Positions 16,219 through 26,048 are shown, numbered from the stretch's first letter. The stretch is 64,000 nt of DNA from Chitinophaga varians (GCF_014529945.1 NZ_JACVFB010000001.1:620001-684000), one strand, 5' to 3'. Notes: generated from the sequence alone by a model not told the origin. Numbers and translations are program-made.

Positions 16219-16950
16219 TTATTTCAGTGTGTTGATCATATTAAAATAAAGGTCGACAGACAGTGGGCCGATGAGGGAGCCTTTTTTGTGCATGGACAGG
16301 CAGGCATCCTGCGCAGGCAGGGCACGGAGCGATTTGATATGCAGCAGCATCAGCAGGGAGAAGGCGGCGGACAATATTTTGAGGGCGGAGCCCAGGGTAT
16401 TGTAAGCCGTTTTGGTGGTGATACCGGTGCGACGGGCCACTTCCTCCATGGGCAGGCCATCGAAATAGCGGAGTTCCACCAGTTCTTTCTGGCGGGGCGT
16501 GAGTTGTGCGATAGCCCTGCGTACCCTGTCCCGGAGCTCTTCGGTTGTTTGTACGGCCACAATGCGGGCTTCGTAGGAAAGCTCATAAGGGGCGGCGGTG
16601 GCGAAAGCGTCGGCGGCGGCATCGGTCTGCTGCGACTGGCGGATGCCGGCAAATATTTTCCGGCGCAGGTAAGTAAAAAGGTAAGACTTCACATTGCGAA
16701 CGGTGTTCAGCTGGTGGCGTTTGTCCCATATTTCCAGGAAAACATCGTTGATGGCGTCTTTGGTGAGTTCTGCATCGCCACAGCTGCGGATGCCATAATT
16801 GACCAGCGACAGGTACATTTTTTCGTACAGGGCCACCAGTGCTTCCTGATTGTTCTGGCGCACTTCGTCCCATAGCAGGGTATTGGCGGTATCCGCCTGC
16901 GGTTGGCCGGCAGTGGGCTGATCGCGGAATGTTACTGGTTCATTGCTCAT
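16219..16950 (-). CDS. ECF RNA polymerase sigma factor (FecI-like)
   Basis: Protein of 243 residues. Region 2 is seen in ALVALYEKMYLSLVNYGIRSC and DVFLEIWDKRHQLNTVRNVKSYLF; region 4 in AIAQLTPRQKELVELRYFDG followed by a helix-turn-helix (MEEVARRTGITTKTAYNTLGSALK). The roughly 50-residue C-terminal tail is longer than usual for this family. It heads the minus-strand regulon of FecR, SusC, SusD, ASST and cytochrome, and is expected to drive the SusC promoter when released by FecR. Confidence 0.93.
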   Translation of the reverse strand: MSNEPVTFRDQPTAGQPQADTANTLLWDEVRQNNQEALVALYEKMYLSLVNYGIRSCGDAELTKDAINDVFLEIWDKRHQLNTVRNVKSYLFTYLRRKIFAGIRQSQQTDAAADAFATAAPYELSYEARIVAVQTTEELRDRVRRAIAQLTPRQKELVELRYFDGLPMEEVARRTGITTKTAYNTLGSALKILSAAFSLLMLLHIKSLRALPAQDACLSMHKKGSLIGPLSVDLYFNMINTLK

Positions 16951-17101
16951 CAGGAGAATTGTTCAGCTGTTTGACAGGATGGCTGGTTGATCCTGTTTCA
17001 TGTTCACGTGGTAACAGTTAGTGACTTTGGTTGTTTTTGTTCAGACAGGGAAGGTAGTAATAATTCAGATAGGATCAATAACAGGGGAAAGGAAGCCTCT
17101 T

Positions 17102-17614
17102 TTATTTGAGGCTTCCCGCGATGTAGGTGCAATAATCTTTGTATTTATCCTGGTCGGCCGCCGGGTAAATGATCATGATGGTCTGGAACACATCTGAATC
17201 GCCACCCATATAGTCAATTTTGCGTTTTACGGTCTTGCAGTACACGATTTCGCCTTTGTTGTTGGTACCGGAATAAATGTAGTAGTTGGGCTTGATGACC
17301 TTATAAACCACTTTAAGGTCCCTGGTCGCCGACTGGAAGTTGTACTTCAACGGGTCCGTACCTGGCTGAACATTGTCGTCGATGTCTGCCGGGTCCATTG
17401 CCAGCTGGCCGAAGGCGTATATCTTGGCCGTGCCTTTGGGGGCCGAAAACGTTTGTCCGTCACCGTTCCCTGATTCTCCGTTGGCTTTAAAATCATCCGG
17501 GTACTCCATACAGAACTGGAAGCGGTTGTTGCAATACTTTTTCCCCGGGCCGGTTGTAAAAGACAGGCACAGTATTGCCAAAAGAAGGGAGGTTACACAA
17601 ATTGTAGCTTTCAT
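17102..17614 (-). CDS. secreted protein of unknown function
   Basis: Protein of 170 residues with a signal peptide (MKATICVTSLLLAILCLSF). The mature part begins with a Cys-containing YCNNRFQFCMEYPDDFKANG stretch, then GNGDGQTFSAPKGTAKIYAFG. This resembles a widespread group of exported proteins with the pattern RFGFCVDYP ... NGDGQ, whose function I do not know. Four Cys in the mature part (YC, FC, YC, YC) could form disulfides. It has its own promoter-like box (TACATTTG on the minus strand, 17633-17640), divergent from the hydrolase gene. Confidence 0.75.
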   Translation of the reverse strand: MKATICVTSLLLAILCLSFTTGPGKKYCNNRFQFCMEYPDDFKANGESGNGDGQTFSAPKGTAKIYAFGQLAMDPADIDDNVQPGTDPLKYNFQSATRDLKVVYKVIKPNYYIYSGTNNKGEIVYCKTVKRKIDYMGGDSDVFQTIMIIYPAADQDKYKDYCTYIAGSLK

Positions 17615-17631
17615 AATAAATGTCTAGAGCG

Positions 17632-17662
17632 CAAATGTAAGGCGCTTTTTTGCTACTTTCGC
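17632..17662. promoter_or_regulatory. divergent promoter pair, -7-like boxes
   Basis: Two matches to the Bacteroidota -7 consensus TAnnTTTG lie back to back: TACATTTG on the minus strand (17633-17640) facing the gene at 17614, and TACTTTCG on the plus strand (17654-17661) facing the hydrolase start at 17689. No strong -33 element was found for either. Confidence 0.5.
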
Positions 17663-17688
17663 CCGGTAAAAAATCCCTTTCCTGTTTC

Positions 17689-18615
17689 ATGAAACAAATC
17701 CTTACCGCTTTGTTATGCCTGGTATTGTGCCGGACGCATTCCCAGACCTTATATGTAAAGACTTACGGTAACCCTACAGACAAGCCGGTTATTTTCCTGC
17801 ACGGAGGTCCGGGGTACAATGCTGCTTTTTTTGAGGTAAGCACCGCAGCCCGGCTGGCCGATAAAGGTTTCTTTGTGATCGTTTATGACCGCAGGGGCGA
17901 GGGCCGTTCGCCGGACAGCGCCGCTCAGTTTACTTTCCGGGAAGCGTTGGCCGATATCGATGGTTTGTATAAAACGTACAAATTGAAGAAAGCCGTTTTA
18001 CTGGGACATAGTTTCGGCGGGGTGCTGGCCGTTAAGTTTGCAGCGAAAAATCCGGCGGCGGTAGATGCCATTGTATTGGCTGATGCGCTGCTCGATGCAC
18101 AGGAAACTTACCGGACCATTTTGGCAAAAGTGAAGGGTATTTATCAGGAGAAAAAGGACAGTATGAGCCTTCGTTATATCGGGATGATCGAGCAAATGGA
18201 TACTGCCGGATTGGCATATAACTCTTATACGCTGGGGCATGCGATGATGAATGGTTTGTATGGACCGGCGCATCCATCCGAAGAAGCGAAGGTGATCTAC
18301 CAGGAAACGAAGAAGGATTCCGTGGTGAAAAAATATGCCAGCCAGATGACGCGGTTGGCGCCCACGGGCTACTGGGAGCATGAACATTACACCACTTTGA
18401 ATGTGCTGCCGGACCTCCAAAAACTGGTGTCAAAGAGAATGAAAATTTATGCAGTCTACGGAAAAGAAGACGGGCTGTTTTCTGAAAAGCAGGTGGCCGA
18501 TATGACGGATATCATTGGGAGCGGCCGGGTCGATTATTTGGCGGGAGCGGGGCATAATGTGTTCGCTGATCAGCAGGCAATTTTTCTCCAGGACCTCAAA
18601 AAATGGCTGAAATAG
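17689..18615 (+). CDS. secreted alpha/beta hydrolase (proline-iminopeptidase-like)
   Basis: Protein of 308 residues. I chose the ATG at 17689 because it gives a clean signal peptide (MKQILTALLCLVLCRTHSQT); an upstream in-frame start would lie over the promoter box. The fold is visible as VIFLHGGPGYN (oxyanion loop), VYDRRGEGRS, the nucleophile elbow GHSFGG, the Asp of VYGKEDGLF and the His of GAGHNVFAD. The HGGPG motif and cap layout resemble S33 peptidases (proline iminopeptidases), but the substrate is open. It is followed by a clear terminator. Confidence 0.85.
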   Translation: MKQILTALLCLVLCRTHSQTLYVKTYGNPTDKPVIFLHGGPGYNAAFFEVSTAARLADKGFFVIVYDRRGEGRSPDSAAQFTFREALADIDGLYKTYKLKKAVLLGHSFGGVLAVKFAAKNPAAVDAIVLADALLDAQETYRTILAKVKGIYQEKKDSMSLRYIGMIEQMDTAGLAYNSYTLGHAMMNGLYGPAHPSEEAKVIYQETKKDSVVKKYASQMTRLAPTGYWEHEHYTTLNVLPDLQKLVSKRMKIYAVYGKEDGLFSEKQVADMTDIIGSGRVDYLAGAGHNVFADQQAIFLQDLKKWLK

Positions 18616-18640
18616 GCCGTTTTTTATGTAGTACTTAATA

Positions 18641-18672
18641 AAAATGCAGGTTTTTTAGACCTGCATTTTTTT
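18641..18672 (+). terminator. intrinsic terminator of the hydrolase gene
   Basis: Hairpin AAAATGCAGGT ... ACCTGCATTTT with a short T-rich loop and a run of seven T at the end. It starts 26 bp after the hydrolase stop codon. Confidence 0.85.
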
Positions 18673-18790
18673 ATATCTGGTTGATAAGATGTGTGTATTT
18701 TAACTATCAGATTATCAATTGTTTTACAGAAAATGTTTAAAGTAAAGTGAAACTTTAGATAACACCCGTAATTTTCGTACGTGCTGTTTG

Positions 18791-19021
18791 TCAGACCCCT
18801 GGTCTTACCCCTGTTTCAGCGAAAACGAGATCGCCCAGTTCTTCCACGGAGTTCACAGTAACGAGTGATACGTGTTCCATCGGCAAAGGTGAAAATAACC
18901 ATCGGGGCCCACTCGCTACTACCCCAAATGCTGACCCTCCGATTTCGATTTTATACGACCTTTTTGCCGGCTGAAAAATGAATCCCAACTCCAGTAATTT
19001 ATCATGACTGATTGCGGTCAT
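18791..19021 (-). CDS. small protein of unknown function
   Basis: Protein of 76 residues starting MTAISHDKLLELGFIFQPAK. It shows a KLLELGF opening, a short strand (YKIEIGG) and a final VNSVEELGDLVFAETG helix. This looks like the many small Bacteroidota proteins that begin with a LxELGF motif and end in a VxxVxxLxxL helix, often encoded singly. There is no signal peptide or membrane helix. It is isolated from its neighbours. Confidence that it is a gene is moderate. Confidence 0.55.
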   Translation of the reverse strand: MTAISHDKLLELGFIFQPAKRSYKIEIGGSAFGVVASGPRWLFSPLPMEHVSLVTVNSVEELGDLVFAETGVRPGV

Positions 19022-19368
19022 CGTGTATATATATTTTCACGAATATAATAATTTAATTTAAAATGATAATCACCAGCGAAAGAATTTAAAAATACAGGAG
19101 CGGCATAGCACAAGAAAAGTTAAAAGTCTATTAATTTGGTAGACTAAAAACTTGTGACTACTTTTATCGCGCTTACAGCATTATCATCGCACTGCTGACA
19201 AAAGGGCAGCAGTGGGGGCAACCGGAATCGAAAAAATTGGTTATTTTATTATTTAATTATTTAATGTTGTGTGATAGGCAAGTTGGCCTATTTTCCTTTT
19301 GAGCCTGCCTGAATAGTCAAAAAAATGGCCAAATAACCAAATAATCAAATCGCAAAATAAAGTTACCT
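19022..19368 (+). promoter_or_regulatory. upstream region and leader of the second SusCD operon
   Basis: AT-rich stretch without a gene. A candidate promoter has TTTG at 19135-19138, a 20-bp spacer and TACTTTTA at 19159-19166. The ~200-nt leader that would follow has a hairpin CACTGCTG/CAGCAGTG (19190-19197 with 19207-19214). It also has complementary AT-rich tracts: TTGGTTATTTTATTATT near 19237 and CCAAATAACCAAATAATC near 19330. They could fold into a long structure just before the start codon. Confidence 0.5.
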
Positions 19369-22300
19369 ATGGACTTATTTTACATTAATGCACGTAAGCG
19401 GACATGGGCTATCCTCCTGTTGATACTGACCCTTGTTTCCCCGATGTTTTTGCTGGCGCAACAACGTGCAGGCGTAAGCGGTACGGTACGCAACGACCGC
19501 AATGAAGTCTTGCCGGGCGCTTCTGTCACCGCCATCAATACGGCTACCGGCACCACCACCTCCACGCAGACCAACGCGGCCGGCGTGTTTCAGTTTCCCA
19601 ATCTGCCTTCCGGCGGACCTTACACTTTCCGTATCACCTTCATCGGACTGGAGCCCCAGGACCTGCCGGGCTACACCCTCAAAGCAGGATCACCGCTGCA
19701 ACTCAATGCCGTCCTCAAAGAGTCGGCTTCCTCCCTCAATCAGGTAGTGGTGGTAGGCTACGGCGTGCAGCGCCGCCGTGAGGTGACCGGCGCCGTGTCC
19801 TCTATCCGCGCAGCGGAGCTGAAAGACCAGCCGGTATCCAGCTTTGCCCAGGCGATAGCCGGTAAAGTGGCCGGGGTACAGGTGATACAGAATAGCGGCG
19901 CTCCCGGCGGCAGCCTCAGCGTCCGCATCAGGGGCCTTAACTCTATTTCCGCCGGCACCGACCCGCTCTACGTCGTAGATGGGTTCCCATTGTCCAACGA
20001 CCTGAAGAACCTGCAAGGCACCACCGACGTCGTGGGCATCACCGGACAGGCCTCTTTCCAGAAATCACCGGACCCGCTCAGTACCCTCAACAGCGACGAT
20101 ATCGAGTCCATCGAAATCCTCAAAGACGCTTCCGCGGCCTCTATCTATGGCTCCCGCGCTTCTAACGGCGTGGTGCTCATCTCCACCAAAAAAGGAAAAA
20201 AAGAAGGTCCGCCTTCGTTTAGCTATAACGCCTACGGCGGCTTCCAGCAGGTCAGCAAAAAGATCAGGATGCTGGACGCTTACCAGTGGGCCAAACTCTC
20301 CTATGATGCTAAAAACAACGCCTACCTGGATGCCAGGCCCGGCGGCAGCATCAATGACGATAACGCCACCCGCGGTAACTCTAACTTCCAGATTGCCCCG
20401 GAAATATTGCCATACCTCAAAGGGGAGCAGGGACTGGTAAACACCGACTGGCAGGACGCGGTATTCCGCACGGCGCCGATACAAAACCATACGCTCTCCG
20501 CTTCCGGCGGTAATGATAAGTTCCAGTATTACATCTCCGGTAATTATCTCGATCAAAAAGGTATTGTGATCGCTTCCGGGTATAAAAGATATGGGGTAAG
20601 GGCTAATCTCACTGCCCAGCTCACCTCCCGGTTGAAAGTGGGCATCTCCCTGAACCCCACCTTCGATCATTATGATCTGATCAACAGTGAAGGCCCATGG
20701 ACATTTGACGGTATCCTGAGCAACGCCCTGAAGGCATCGCCCATCTTCCCCGTTTATAACCCTGATGGCTCGCTGGCCACCAACAAACAAAACGTGTGGG
20801 CCTACGGCTACTCCGGCGGTGAAAACCCGGTGGCCCTGGCCACCCAGATTGAAGATAAACTGGACCACGTACGCAACCTCGGGCATATCTATGGTGAATA
20901 CACGATTATTAAAGGGTTGACTTTTAAGACCTTCTTCGGCACCGATATCAATTACTTCAATCGCAACTATTACCGGCCTTCCACACTAGGCAGCTATAAG
21001 CCCATCCAGCAGGCGGCGCCCACCGTGCCCAAAGGCTCCGCTCAGACGGCGCAGTCGGTCAACTGGCTCTGGGAAAATACGCTCAACTATCACTTTGAAA
21101 CGTCCAAACACCGCTTCGATGTGCTGGCAGGGTATACCTCCCAGAAAAATACCACCAAAGCCAACGAAACAGTGGGTACCGGCTTCCCTAACGATGCCGT
21201 ACATACGATTAATGCGGCTACCATTACCAGCGGCACCTCCAACACCTCGCAATGGTCGCTGTTGTCGTATCTGGGCCGTATCAACTATAATTACGACGAC
21301 AAATATTTTGTGAGCGCCAGTCTGCGCAGTGACGGTTCATCCCGTTTCGGGGCCAACAACAAATGGGGGTATTTCCCCTCCGTGTCCGGTGGGTGGCTGA
21401 TCAGCAATGAAGCTTTCTTTAAAGTGCCGGTGATCTCCGAGCTGAAAGCCCGCGTGAGTTATGGTACTTCCGGTAACTTCCAGATCGCTAACTATGCTTC
21501 CTATGATCTGCTGGCTTCCAATAACTATGTCCTGGGCAGCGGCAACGGCAACGTGGTCAACGGTGCGGGGCTTTCCCAGCCGGCCAATCCGGACCTGACC
21601 TGGGAAAAAACGGTGCAGTTCAATGCCGGCCTGGACCTCGGCCTCTTCCAGAACCGTATCTATCTGAGCGCAGATTATTATAAGACCACCACTTCCGATC
21701 TGCTGCTGAATGTACCGGTACCTTTCAGCTCCGGTTTTGTCACCGCCCTCAAAAATGTGGGCAAGGTGCAGAACAGCGGTGTGGAGTTCGGTCTGACGAC
21801 CCGCAACCTCACCGGTGCTTTCACCTGGAATACCAATTTCAACCTGTCGGCCAATAAAAATAAAGTGCTGCAGCTGGGACCGGGCAACGCGCCCATTCTG
21901 TCGGATGGCGGCAACGGTACTATCTCTCAGCTGTTTATCACCGCGGTGGGCCAGCCTATCGGCAGTTATTATGGCTATGTGAACGGTGGTGTGTTTAGCA
22001 ACCAGGATGAAATCAACAATTACCCGCATTACGCCACCGCCAAACCAGGCGATCGCCGTTTTGTGGATGTGAATGGCGATAAAAAAATCGATGCCAACGA
22101 TCGTACCACTATCGGCAGCTATTTCCCTGATTTTATCTGGGGGATGACCAACGAATTCCGGTATAAGGGCTTCGATCTGGCCATATCCCTGCAAGGGGTG
22201 CATGGCAACGAGATCCTGAACCTGCAGCGCCGCTTCATCTTTAATATGGAAGGTAACGCCAACCAGATGGCTGATGCCCTCTCTTACTGGAAATCGCCAC

Positions 22301-22629
22301 AGGACCCCGGCAATGGTAACGTGATGCGGGCCAACCGCGTCACCAACGCCAACAGTGCCCAGATCAGCTCCTTCCATGTGGAGGACGGTTCGTTTGTGCG
22401 GCTGCGTAATGTGACCCTCGGCTACACCTTCAACAAAAAACTACTGGGGAATCGTGTCAACGCGCTGCGTGTATACGTGTCCGGACAGAACATTTATACC
22501 TGGACACATTATACCGGTTACAACCCCGAAGTAAACGCCCGGCCCGACAGCCCGCTGTCGCAGGGAGAGGACTACGGCACCTATCCGTTACCCAAAACCT
22601 TTATCGCCGGTTTAAATCTTTCATTCTAA
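19369..22629 (+). CDS. SusC/RagA TonB-dependent transporter without STN domain
   Basis: Protein of 1086 residues. Signal peptide at 1-31 (ending PMFLLAQQ), carboxypeptidase-D-like domain (about 33-110, GVSGTVRNDRNEVLPGASVT), plug from NQVVVVGYGVQRRREVTG, the KDASAASIYGSRASNGVVLIST motif near 240, and a barrel ending FIAGLNLSF. There is no STN domain, which fits the lack of a linked sigma/FecR pair. It pairs with the SusD gene 12 bp downstream and lies in one operon with a CocE-type hydrolase, so the imported ligand may be a product of that enzyme. Confidence 0.95.
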   Translation: MDLFYINARKRTWAILLLILTLVSPMFLLAQQRAGVSGTVRNDRNEVLPGASVTAINTATGTTTSTQTNAAGVFQFPNLPSGGPYTFRITFIGLEPQDLPGYTLKAGSPLQLNAVLKESASSLNQVVVVGYGVQRRREVTGAVSSIRAAELKDQPVSSFAQAIAGKVAGVQVIQNSGAPGGSLSVRIRGLNSISAGTDPLYVVDGFPLSNDLKNLQGTTDVVGITGQASFQKSPDPLSTLNSDDIESIEILKDASAASIYGSRASNGVVLISTKKGKKEGPPSFSYNAYGGFQQVSKKIRMLDAYQWAKLSYDAKNNAYLDARPGGSINDDNATRGNSNFQIAPEILPYLKGEQGLVNTDWQDAVFRTAPIQNHTLSASGGNDKFQYYISGNYLDQKGIVIASGYKRYGVRANLTAQLTSRLKVGISLNPTFDHYDLINSEGPWTFDGILSNALKASPIFPVYNPDGSLATNKQNVWAYGYSGGENPVALATQIEDKLDHVRNLGHIYGEYTIIKGLTFKTFFGTDINYFNRNYYRPSTLGSYKPIQQAAPTVPKGSAQTAQSVNWLWENTLNYHFETSKHRFDVLAGYTSQKNTTKANETVGTGFPNDAVHTINAATITSGTSNTSQWSLLSYLGRINYNYDDKYFVSASLRSDGSSRFGANNKWGYFPSVSGGWLISNEAFFKVPVISELKARVSYGTSGNFQIANYASYDLLASNNYVLGSGNGNVVNGAGLSQPANPDLTWEKTVQFNAGLDLGLFQNRIYLSADYYKTTTSDLLLNVPVPFSSGFVTALKNVGKVQNSGVEFGLTTRNLTGAFTWNTNFNLSANKNKVLQLGPGNAPILSDGGNGTISQLFITAVGQPIGSYYGYVNGGVFSNQDEINNYPHYATAKPGDRRFVDVNGDKKIDANDRTTIGSYFPDFIWGMTNEFRYKGFDLAISLQGVHGNEILNLQRRFIFNMEGNANQMADALSYWKSPQDPGNGNVMRANRVTNANSAQISSFHVEDGSFVRLRNVTLGYTFNKKLLGNRVNALRVYVSGQNIYTWTHYTGYNPEVNARPDSPLSQGEDYGTYPLPKTFIAGLNLSF

Positions 22630-22641
22630 AATCAGGGCTAT

Positions 22642-24114
22642 ATGAAGCATCAATATATACTACCGCTTTTGGGCATGCTTACCTTCAGCGCCTGCAGCAA
22701 GGATTTTATCAATCTCACACCGCAGTCGAACCAAACCACGTCTACTTTCTTTAAGACCGCTGCTGATTTTGAACAGGGGGTGAATGCCGTCTATGACGGT
22801 TTGCAGAGTACCCAGACGTACGGCAAAACTTACTATTACCTGATGGAAGTGCGTAGTGACAACACCGATATCTGGGACCGGGGAGCGCTGGCAGGCGTAG
22901 CGTCGCAGGTCGATTTCTTTACGGAAGTGACCACCAATCCTTTTATCAGTGATGGTTATGCCGGCGCTTATGTGATCATCACCCGCGCCAATGCTGTGCT
23001 GGGCCAGATCGATGGTTCCGCTATCCCTGACGCCTCCAAAAAACAATACAAAGGAGAGGCATTGTTCCTGAGGGCGTTGTCTTATTTCAACCTGGTACGG
23101 CTATACGGACCGGTGCCGCTGGTCACCAGCATGGAAACCACTTCCCTGGCGCTGAATCATAAGCGGAATGCCACCGCAGAGATATATGCGCAGATAGAAA
23201 ACGATCTGCAAACCGCCGCGTCGCTGCTGCCGGCCGTGTATGCTAACGCTAACGACTATGGGAGGGCTACCGCCGGCAGCGCCTTCGGCCTGTTGGGCAA
23301 GGTGCTGGTGACAGAGAAAAAATGGACCGATGCGCTGAATGCCCTGAAGAATACGGCCAGCGGCTATAGTCTGCTGAACGAATATGCAGACCTGTACAAA
23401 CCCGCCAACGTGGTGAACCCGGAAATACTGTTTGCCGTACGTTTCAAAAAAGGGCTTAATCCCTCCGAGGGCAACAACTACTTCGCCGACATGGTGCCGG
23501 TGTCTTTCTATTATAATGGCGTGCAATATGGTGGTTCCAACAACAACCGGCCTACCCATGATCTGGTAGCGACCTACGAGCCGGGAGACAAACGCCTGGG
23601 AGTATCGCTGGATACCACTTATAATAATAGTCCCACCAATGTAGTCAAAGGCAACTATGTAAAAAAATACCTCGATGTGCCCGGCGCTACCAACGATGGA
23701 GGCAGCAATTTCCCGGTGCTCCGTTACGCAGATATCCTGCTGTTGCAAGCCGAAGCCCTGAATGAGCAGGCCTATAGCGGCGCTAATGGTCCCGGAACGG
23801 CCTTTGGTTTCCTGAATGCCGTCCGCAAAAGAGCGGGGCTACCGGAGAAAACAGCGACCGAGCTGCCGGACCAGGCTAGTTTCCGCGATGCTGTTTTCCG
23901 TGAACGGCGGGTGGAGCTGGCGTTTGAAAATGACCGCTGGTTTGATCTTGCCCGCAGTACTAACGGGGTAGCGGTATTGCAGGCACATCTGAAGCAGGAA
24001 TACAATCTGGCCACGCCGGTGTTGAACGCCGACCGCCTGTTGTTTCCCATCCCGCAGAGTGAAATCAATATCCATAATGATCCCGCCAACTTCCCGCAGA
24101 ACAAAGGGTATTAA
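22642..24114 (+). CDS. SusD/RagB-family lipoprotein
   Basis: Protein of 490 residues with lipobox FSAC (Cys18). SusD segments: KDFINLTPQSNQTTSTFFKT, EALFLRALSYFNLVRLYGPVPLV, GLLGKVLVTEKKWTDALNAL, FPVLRYADILLLQAEALNEQ, LNAVRKRAGLPE, RRVELAFENDRWFDLAR and LLFPIPQSEINIH. It should form the surface lid of the SusC just upstream. It is of the same general subtype as the SusD at 41138-42514, with which it shares many of these segments. Confidence 0.95.
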   Translation: MKHQYILPLLGMLTFSACSKDFINLTPQSNQTTSTFFKTAADFEQGVNAVYDGLQSTQTYGKTYYYLMEVRSDNTDIWDRGALAGVASQVDFFTEVTTNPFISDGYAGAYVIITRANAVLGQIDGSAIPDASKKQYKGEALFLRALSYFNLVRLYGPVPLVTSMETTSLALNHKRNATAEIYAQIENDLQTAASLLPAVYANANDYGRATAGSAFGLLGKVLVTEKKWTDALNALKNTASGYSLLNEYADLYKPANVVNPEILFAVRFKKGLNPSEGNNYFADMVPVSFYYNGVQYGGSNNNRPTHDLVATYEPGDKRLGVSLDTTYNNSPTNVVKGNYVKKYLDVPGATNDGGSNFPVLRYADILLLQAEALNEQAYSGANGPGTAFGFLNAVRKRAGLPEKTATELPDQASFRDAVFRERRVELAFENDRWFDLARSTNGVAVLQAHLKQEYNLATPVLNADRLLFPIPQSEINIHNDPANFPQNKGY

Positions 24115-24134
24115 AGGCGGATAAACGAGAAACC

Positions 24135-26048
24135 ATGAAACATGCTTATTCAGGTATACTGTGCGTGTTGCTGTCACTGACAGCCGCCGCACGGTCTGCC
24201 GCAGACTCTGTATGGGTTCATTCCCACTATGTCAAAAAAGAACAGTATATCCGTATGCGTGATGGGGTGCAGTTGTTCACTACCATCTACCAGCCGCTCG
24301 ACAGCAGTGAGCGGCATCCGGTGTTGATGACCCGGACGCCCTATTCCTGCGCCCCTTATGGCAAGGAACTGTCGCCCAGGTTGTGGAATTCTTACTGGAA
24401 CACGTACGCCCGTGAGGGTTATATTATTGTCATACAGGATGTGCGTGGCCGTTGGATGAGTGAAGGACAGTTTACCAATATCCGTCCGTTTAATCCTGAT
24501 AAGAAGGGCGCTGATATTGACGAAGCCAGCGACACCTATGATACCATTGAGTGGTTGTTACATTATGTGTCACATAACAATGGCAGGGTCGGTATTTTCG
24601 GTATTTCCTATCCCGGGTTTTATAGTACGATGGGGGCTTTGAGCGGGCATCCGGCACTGAAAGCGGTTAGTCCGCAGGCGCCGGTGACAGACTGGTTCCA
24701 TGGTGATGACTTTCATCATAACGGCGCTTTTTTCCTGATGGACTGTTTTAATTTTTATACCAAAGGTTTCGGTTATCCTCATCCGCATCCGGTGTCTGTA
24801 GCGCCGGTACAGCAGTTGCAGTTACCTTGCGCCGATAATTACCAGACCTTCCTGCAGATCGGCACCATCCCTAATTTTACGAAGCTGACCGGCGACAGCC
24901 TCGCTTTCTGGAAAGAGATCATATCCCATCCCAATTACGATGACTGGTGGAAGGCCCGCGATCCCCGGCAGCACGTAGGTAGGATACAACCCGCCATGCT
25001 GGTCGTCGGTGGCCTTTTTGATGCGGAAGATTGTTACGGCGCCTGGAATCTATACAAAGCTATTGAGCAGCAAAAGCAGTCCGCCCATTTCAATAAACTG
25101 GTGATGGGGCCGTGGTATCATGGTCAATGGGCTTCCACCGATGGTTCCCGGCTGGGTAATGTGCAATTTGGCGACAACACCGCCGCCTGGTATCAGGAGC
25201 ATGTGGAAGTGCCGTTTTTTAATTACTATCTGAAAGAGAAAGGCTCGCTGACGGACCTGCCTGAGGCCACCATCTTTTTTACCGGTGAAAACCAATGGCG
25301 CCAGTTTACCGCGTGGCCTTCGCCGGAGGTACAGCACAAACCGTTGTATTTTCAATCGGGCGGTGCGCTGAGATGGGGCCTTCCCGCAGCCACGGACCGT
25401 ACTTACAGTGAATACGTCAGTGATCCGGCCCATCCGGTGCCATACACCGGCGATATACACTATATACGTACCCGTGATTACATGACCGATGACCAGCGGT
25501 TTGCTGCCCGTCGCGCCGATGTGTTGACTTTTGAAACGGAGCCGCTTACCGAGTCGATAACGTTAGGAGGAACTGTTACCGCTGATCTCAGTGTAAGCAT
25601 TACCGGTACCGACGCAGATTTTGTAGTAAAGATCATTGATGTGTTCCCGGACGATTTCAGTTACCCTGGCGCCTCGCAGCCCAATATGACCCGCGATGCC
25701 GGCGGGCCGCATCCGATGGGTGGTTACCAGATGCTGGTGCGGGGAGATATTTTCCGTGGCCGTTATCGCAATAGCTTCGCACATCCCGTGGCTTTTACGC
25801 CCGGGAAAGTAGAGAAAATCCGTTTTGATCTGCCAGACATCGCGCATACCTTTTTAAAAGGGCATCGGGTGATGGTGCAGATACAGAGTAGCTGGTTTCC
25901 GCTGGCCGACCGGAATCCGCAGCAGTTCATTAATATCTACGAAGCACAGGAAAAAGATTTTAAGAAAGCTAATATCCGGGTGTATCATGATCCGGCGCAT
26001 CCGTCGGCGGTAGTGTTGCCGGTATTGGCGAAGGGGCGTGGGGAATGA
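24135..26048 (+). CDS. secreted CocE/NonD-family hydrolase (X-Pro dipeptidyl-peptidase-like)
   Basis: Protein of 637 residues with a signal peptide (cleaved near RSAADS). The catalytic domain shows YIRMRDGVQLFTTIYQP, the nucleophile motif GISYPG (Ser158), GGLFDAEDCYG (likely catalytic Asp) and GPWYHGQW (likely catalytic His). The C-terminal jelly-roll domain of the family follows (TLGGTVTADLSVSITGTDADFVVKIIDVFP). Relatives are cephalosporin/glutaryl acylases, alpha-amino-acid ester hydrolases and X-Pro dipeptidyl peptidases. It lies 20 bp after SusD, so a peptide, amino-acid ester or N-acyl compound is a plausible substrate of the locus. Specificity is not decidable here. Confidence 0.9.
   Translation: MKHAYSGILCVLLSLTAAARSAADSVWVHSHYVKKEQYIRMRDGVQLFTTIYQPLDSSERHPVLMTRTPYSCAPYGKELSPRLWNSYWNTYAREGYIIVIQDVRGRWMSEGQFTNIRPFNPDKKGADIDEASDTYDTIEWLLHYVSHNNGRVGIFGISYPGFYSTMGALSGHPALKAVSPQAPVTDWFHGDDFHHNGAFFLMDCFNFYTKGFGYPHPHPVSVAPVQQLQLPCADNYQTFLQIGTIPNFTKLTGDSLAFWKEIISHPNYDDWWKARDPRQHVGRIQPAMLVVGGLFDAEDCYGAWNLYKAIEQQKQSAHFNKLVMGPWYHGQWASTDGSRLGNVQFGDNTAAWYQEHVEVPFFNYYLKEKGSLTDLPEATIFFTGENQWRQFTAWPSPEVQHKPLYFQSGGALRWGLPAATDRTYSEYVSDPAHPVPYTGDIHYIRTRDYMTDDQRFAARRADVLTFETEPLTESITLGGTVTADLSVSITGTDADFVVKIIDVFPDDFSYPGASQPNMTRDAGGPHPMGGYQMLVRGDIFRGRYRNSFAHPVAFTPGKVEKIRFDLPDIAHTFLKGHRVMVQIQSSWFPLADRNPQQFINIYEAQEKDFKKANIRVYHDPAHPSAVVLPVLAKGRGE

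Noticed and set aside
19337-22377. Minus-strand ORFs of 346 and 273 codons across 20065-22377
   Set aside because: Antisense shadows of the SusC at 19369-22629.
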